NCBI GenBank assembly: GCA_913052565.1
Contig: CAJXFH010000001.1
Span: 1 to 64,000 of the forward strand
Reading direction: 5' to 3'
Length of the DNA: 64,000 bases
DNA from: TMED112 sp913052565
GTDB taxonomy: Bacteria; Pseudomonadota; Gammaproteobacteria; Magnimaribacterales; TMED112
The notes under the pieces were generated by a model. It saw nothing but the letters and a program-made list of their open reading frames with translations. It ran no database searches and had not been told where the DNA came from. Position numbers and translations under genes: made by a program. Below, one piece after another: positions 61,935-64,000 of the stretch. Every line of letters begins with the position of its first letter. Positions within the stretch are counted from its first letter, which is position 1.

Positions 61935-62382
61935 TTCTTAACATCTCAATATGAGGGATATCATCCTCTAAGTATTCCTCACTTGCCTTAATAAAGCCAA
62001 ACTTTTCGTAATAATTTTCTAAATAGCTCTGTGCAGATATTCTTATAGCTTGCGCACTTTCTTTTTGTACTAAATCTATGGCTGCGTTTATGACTTGCTC
62101 AGCTATTCCCCTACTTCGATATGATTTTTTTGTGACTATTCGACCAAATGATACTTCTGCAAACCTCGTGCCAGCCGGATTAATTCTGAGATAGCTAATA
62201 ATTTCTCCATTGTCTTCGACCCATAAATGTTGGCATTGATCATCTAACCCATCCATGTCTTGGTAGGGGCAATCTTGTTCGATGATAAAGACCTCTATCC
62301 TTAGTTGCATGATCTTATAAAATTCAACCTTGTTTAATTGGTTAAAAGTTTTTATTATGACTGGTCCAGTTTGATTGGGCAT
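61927..62382 (-). CDS. ElaA-type GNAT acetyltransferase
   Basis: The 151 aa from the ATG ending at 62382 match E. coli ElaA length (153) and its signature QLRIEVFIIEQDCPYQDMDG. Acetyl-CoA site: VSFGRIVTKKSYRSRGIAEQVI. The C-terminal YYEKFGF is GNAT-typical. The frame is open upstream to 62559, but that part overlaps the divergent peroxidase gene and is not ElaA-like. The substrate is unknown. Confidence 0.85.
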   Translation of the reverse strand: MPNQTGPVIIKTFNQLNKVEFYKIMQLRIEVFIIEQDCPYQDMDGLDDQCQHLWVEDNGEIISYLRINPAGTRFAEVSFGRIVTKKSYRSRGIAEQVINAAIDLVQKESAQAIRISAQSYLENYYEKFGFIKASEEYLEDDIPHIEMLRNA

Positions 62383-62391
62383 GAGCAAATT

Positions 62392-62880
62392 ATGAAAGAA
62401 AGTGTTTACGATTTCAAAGTTAAAGACATAAATGGGCAAGAAGTCTCCATGTCCGACTATAGTGGTAAAGTTTTGCTTATTTGTAATGTTGCAAGTACAT
62501 GTGGCTTCACACCTCAATACGCTGGTTTGCAAAAAATCTATGACAACTTTAAAGATCAAGGCCTAGAAATTCTCGCTTTTCCATGCAATCAATTCGGAAA
62601 TCAAGAAAAAGGCGATGAACAGGAAATTAAAGAGTTTTGTGAAGCAAACTATGGTGTAACTTTTCCTATATTCAGCAAAATAGATGTTAATGGTGCTAAA
62701 GCTGAGCCTCTATTTGTCTATTTGAAATCACAAATCAAAGGTTTCATGAATACGGAAAGTATTAAATGGAATTTTTCTAAATTTTTGGTAAATAAAAATG
62801 GGCAAGTAGAAAAACGATACGGTTCATTAGATTATCCTGAGGCTATAGAAGCAGATGTTAAAGCTCTGTTAGACACATAA
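62392..62880 (+). CDS. Glutathione peroxidase-family thiol peroxidase
   Basis: Reduces hydroperoxides, probably with thioredoxin or glutathione. The 162 aa from the ATG at 62392 have the peroxidatic Cys37 (VASTCGFTPQY), FPCNQFGNQE with Gln and a second Cys, and WNFSKFLVN (Trp-Asn of the tetrad). There is Cys, not selenocysteine. An upstream in-frame start (62338) would overlap elaA and is less likely. It overlaps the convergent rimI-like gene by 23 bp. Confidence 0.92.
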   Translation: MKESVYDFKVKDINGQEVSMSDYSGKVLLICNVASTCGFTPQYAGLQKIYDNFKDQGLEILAFPCNQFGNQEKGDEQEIKEFCEANYGVTFPIFSKIDVNGAKAEPLFVYLKSQIKGFMNTESIKWNFSKFLVNKNGQVEKRYGSLDYPEAIEADVKALLDT

Positions 62881-63334
62881 TTATTGCATCTTCCCTACCA
62901 TTTTTAGTTTGATAGTAATTTTTTCTAACTGAAAGCTGATCGAAACCATTCTTCCTATAAAAATCTTGCGCAATTCTGTTTGATCTCCTAACTTCAAGCA
63001 ATGCGGTAGATAAATCGGCTAACTTCATTCTTGCTCGCAATATTTTGATCATATAGTCGCCAATTCCCTTTCGTCGCATGTCATGTGCGACTGAAATATT
63101 TTGCAAATGACATTCATCTAGCACTTTATTGGCAATGCAAAAACCAACAAGTTTTGAATTATGAATAATTACAAAACTCATGGATCTAAGTTCAAGGATT
63201 TTTATAAAAGTTTCTTTAGACCAAGGAGTCTGATTTGAATAACCTTCAATTTCCATAACATCATCTAAGTGATGTTCAGAAAAATTTTCTATTATGTAGT
63301 TATTCGCCAGTGAAATTTGGTTTTCTCTTCTCAA
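62858..63334 (-). CDS. rimI: RimI-like N-alpha-acetyltransferase
   Basis: GNAT that in E. coli acetylates the N-terminus of ribosomal protein S18. The 158 aa contain TPWSKETF, VLDECHLQNISVAHDMRRKGIG (acetyl-CoA loop) and the RimI-specific FYRKNGFDQLSVRKNYY...GREDAIIM. The start overlaps the end of the upstream hydratase gene by 35 bp; a shorter start is possible. RimI versus another GNAT cannot be settled, but the C-terminal block is strong. Confidence 0.85.
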   Translation of the reverse strand: MRRENQISLANNYIIENFSEHHLDDVMEIEGYSNQTPWSKETFIKILELRSMSFVIIHNSKLVGFCIANKVLDECHLQNISVAHDMRRKGIGDYMIKILRARMKLADLSTALLEVRRSNRIAQDFYRKNGFDQLSVRKNYYQTKNGREDAIIMCLTEL

Positions 63335-64000
63335 CGAAGGCAGTTACACCTTCAATGTTATCTTTAGCACCAACAAGCTTTTCTTGAATTGCTGCCTCAT
63401 CTTGTAAATTCTTTTCGTATGACTTATTAAAACTTTCTCGCATTAAATGTTTGGTTTTAGCGATAGATTGTGGAGCCAAATCAACATAATTTTTAGCTAA
63501 AGCAACTGCTGTTTCAAAACTAGATCCATCCTCACAAACCTCTGAGCAAATCCCTAATTCTAGACACTCGCCTGCAGTTACTCTTTGGGCTTCAGCAGCC
63601 ATTCGATAGGCTTTTTGATAACCAACAACTCTTGGTAGTAGCCAATTGGTACCGCCGTCTGGTATTAACGCAATCTTTGAGAAGCCAACCTGAAAGAAAC
63701 TTGAGTTTGACATCACAACAATGTCTGAACTTAAAAGGTATGCACAGCCTATGCCTGCACATGGACCCTCTACTGCAGAAATAACAACTTTATCCATATA
63801 AACTAAATTATTTAAGCCTATGTGGTAGCCTTTGTTGAGTGCATCCTCAACACTACTCCAGCCCATATCTGTACCTTGCTGTGCCGTTAGATCAGCACCA
63901 GCACAAAAAGCGCTGCCATTACCACCAATTACTACCGCTCTAAATTTCTTATCTTTTGCTTTTTCAGAATACTCATTAAAAAGGAGCACTGTTTCCTGAT
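63300..64000 (-). CDS. Enoyl-CoA hydratase/isomerase, 5' end cut by window
   Basis: Crotonase-fold enzyme acting on acyl-CoAs. About 233 residues are visible; the frame continues past the window edge, so the N-terminal part is missing. Visible features are the oxyanion-hole segments SAFCAGADL and GPCAGIGCAYLL, and FSKIALIPDGGTNWLLPRVVG, where the Asp/Gly arrangement varies among hydratases and isomerases. The C-terminal EGVTAFVEKRKPNFTG is typical. The exact substrate is unknown. Confidence 0.9.
   Translation of the reverse strand, partial: QETVLLFNEYSEKAKDKKFRAVVIGGNGSAFCAGADLTAQQGTDMGWSSVEDALNKGYHIGLNNLVYMDKVVISAVEGPCAGIGCAYLLSSDIVVMSNSSFFQVGFSKIALIPDGGTNWLLPRVVGYQKAYRMAAEAQRVTAGECLELGICSEVCEDGSSFETAVALAKNYVDLAPQSIAKTKHLMRESFNKSYEKNLQDEAAIQEKLVGAKDNIEGVTAFVEKRKPNFTGE

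Noticed and set aside
62383..62559. Extended N-terminus for the ElaA-like protein
   Set aside because: The extension is antisense to the glutathione peroxidase gene and unlike ElaA; the ATG ending at 62382 gives the family length.

Overview
The window is AT-rich chromosomal DNA (roughly two thirds A+T by eye), packed almost end to end with core bacterial genes. I infer a free-living, streamlined marine gammaproteobacterium, with the SAR86 group the best guess. The inference rests on gammaproteobacterial gene order: murA/mla facing kdsD-lpt; mreBCD-yhdP; hemA-prfA-prmC facing lolB-ispE-tRNA-prs-rplY-pth-ychF; carAB-greA-rlmE-ftsH-glmM-tpiA-secG; tRNA-fMet-rimP-nusA-infB-rbfA-truB-rpsO-pnp; and lptFG facing pepA-holC-valS. 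It also rests on low GC, near-zero intergenic space and shortened proteins. I found no insertion sequence, prophage, CRISPR array or rRNA.

Layout. 1-5.1 kb: murA (cut by the window edge) and mlaC face kdsD-lptA-lptB-mgtE (envelope lipid and LPS transport, Mg2+ uptake). 5.1-9.4 kb: mreBCD and a half-length YhdP/AsmA-like protein. 9.5-12.6 kb: gatCAB, tRNA-dependent amidotransferase. 12.6-20.7 kb: a long minus-strand run from hemA-prfA-prmC into accessory genes (GH84-like glycosidase, acyl-CoA ligase, MaoC hydratase, membrane-anchored paraoxonase-like lactonase, exported metallo-beta-lactamase-fold hydrolase). 20.7-25.8 kb: lolB-like, ispE, tRNA-Gln, prs, rplY, pth, ychF, tRNA-Met and a DUF4149 protein. 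25.8-30.4 kb: two related unknown small membrane proteins separated by a terminator hairpin, a GlcD-like flavoprotein, GtrA, ornithine aminotransferase and a CtlX-like hydrolase. 30.4-38.2 kb: the nusA/infB operon led by tRNA-fMet, plus tRNA-Leu(GAG) on the other strand. 38.2-47.7 kb: the car-greA-ftsH-glmM-secG operon. 47.8-52.5 kb: map-dapD-dapE, a VCBS/FG-GAP lipoprotein and a small membrane protein. 52.5-60.5 kb: POT peptide transporter, RDD protein, lptFG, pepA-holC-valS (ValS truncated). 60.5-64 kb: an SDR lacking its catalytic Tyr, a RecB/Cas4-like PD-(D/E)XK nuclease, two GNATs, a glutathione peroxidase and a partial enoyl-CoA hydratase. No stretch of more than 300 bases lacks a gene; the longest gap is about 170 bp (26358-26528).

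The most notable signals are structural. Convergent genes almost always overlap or abut, twice by sharing a 4-base palindrome that supplies both stop codons. Three protein genes start 6-11 nt after a tRNA 3' end with no Shine-Dalgarno sequence. Several conserved proteins are shortened (ValS, YhdP, LolB, LptA). The accessory genes most worth study are the two-gene small membrane protein pair, the GH84-like enzyme, the paraoxonase/MBL pair and the Cys-cluster nuclease. I did not see a defence system or other complete novel system.
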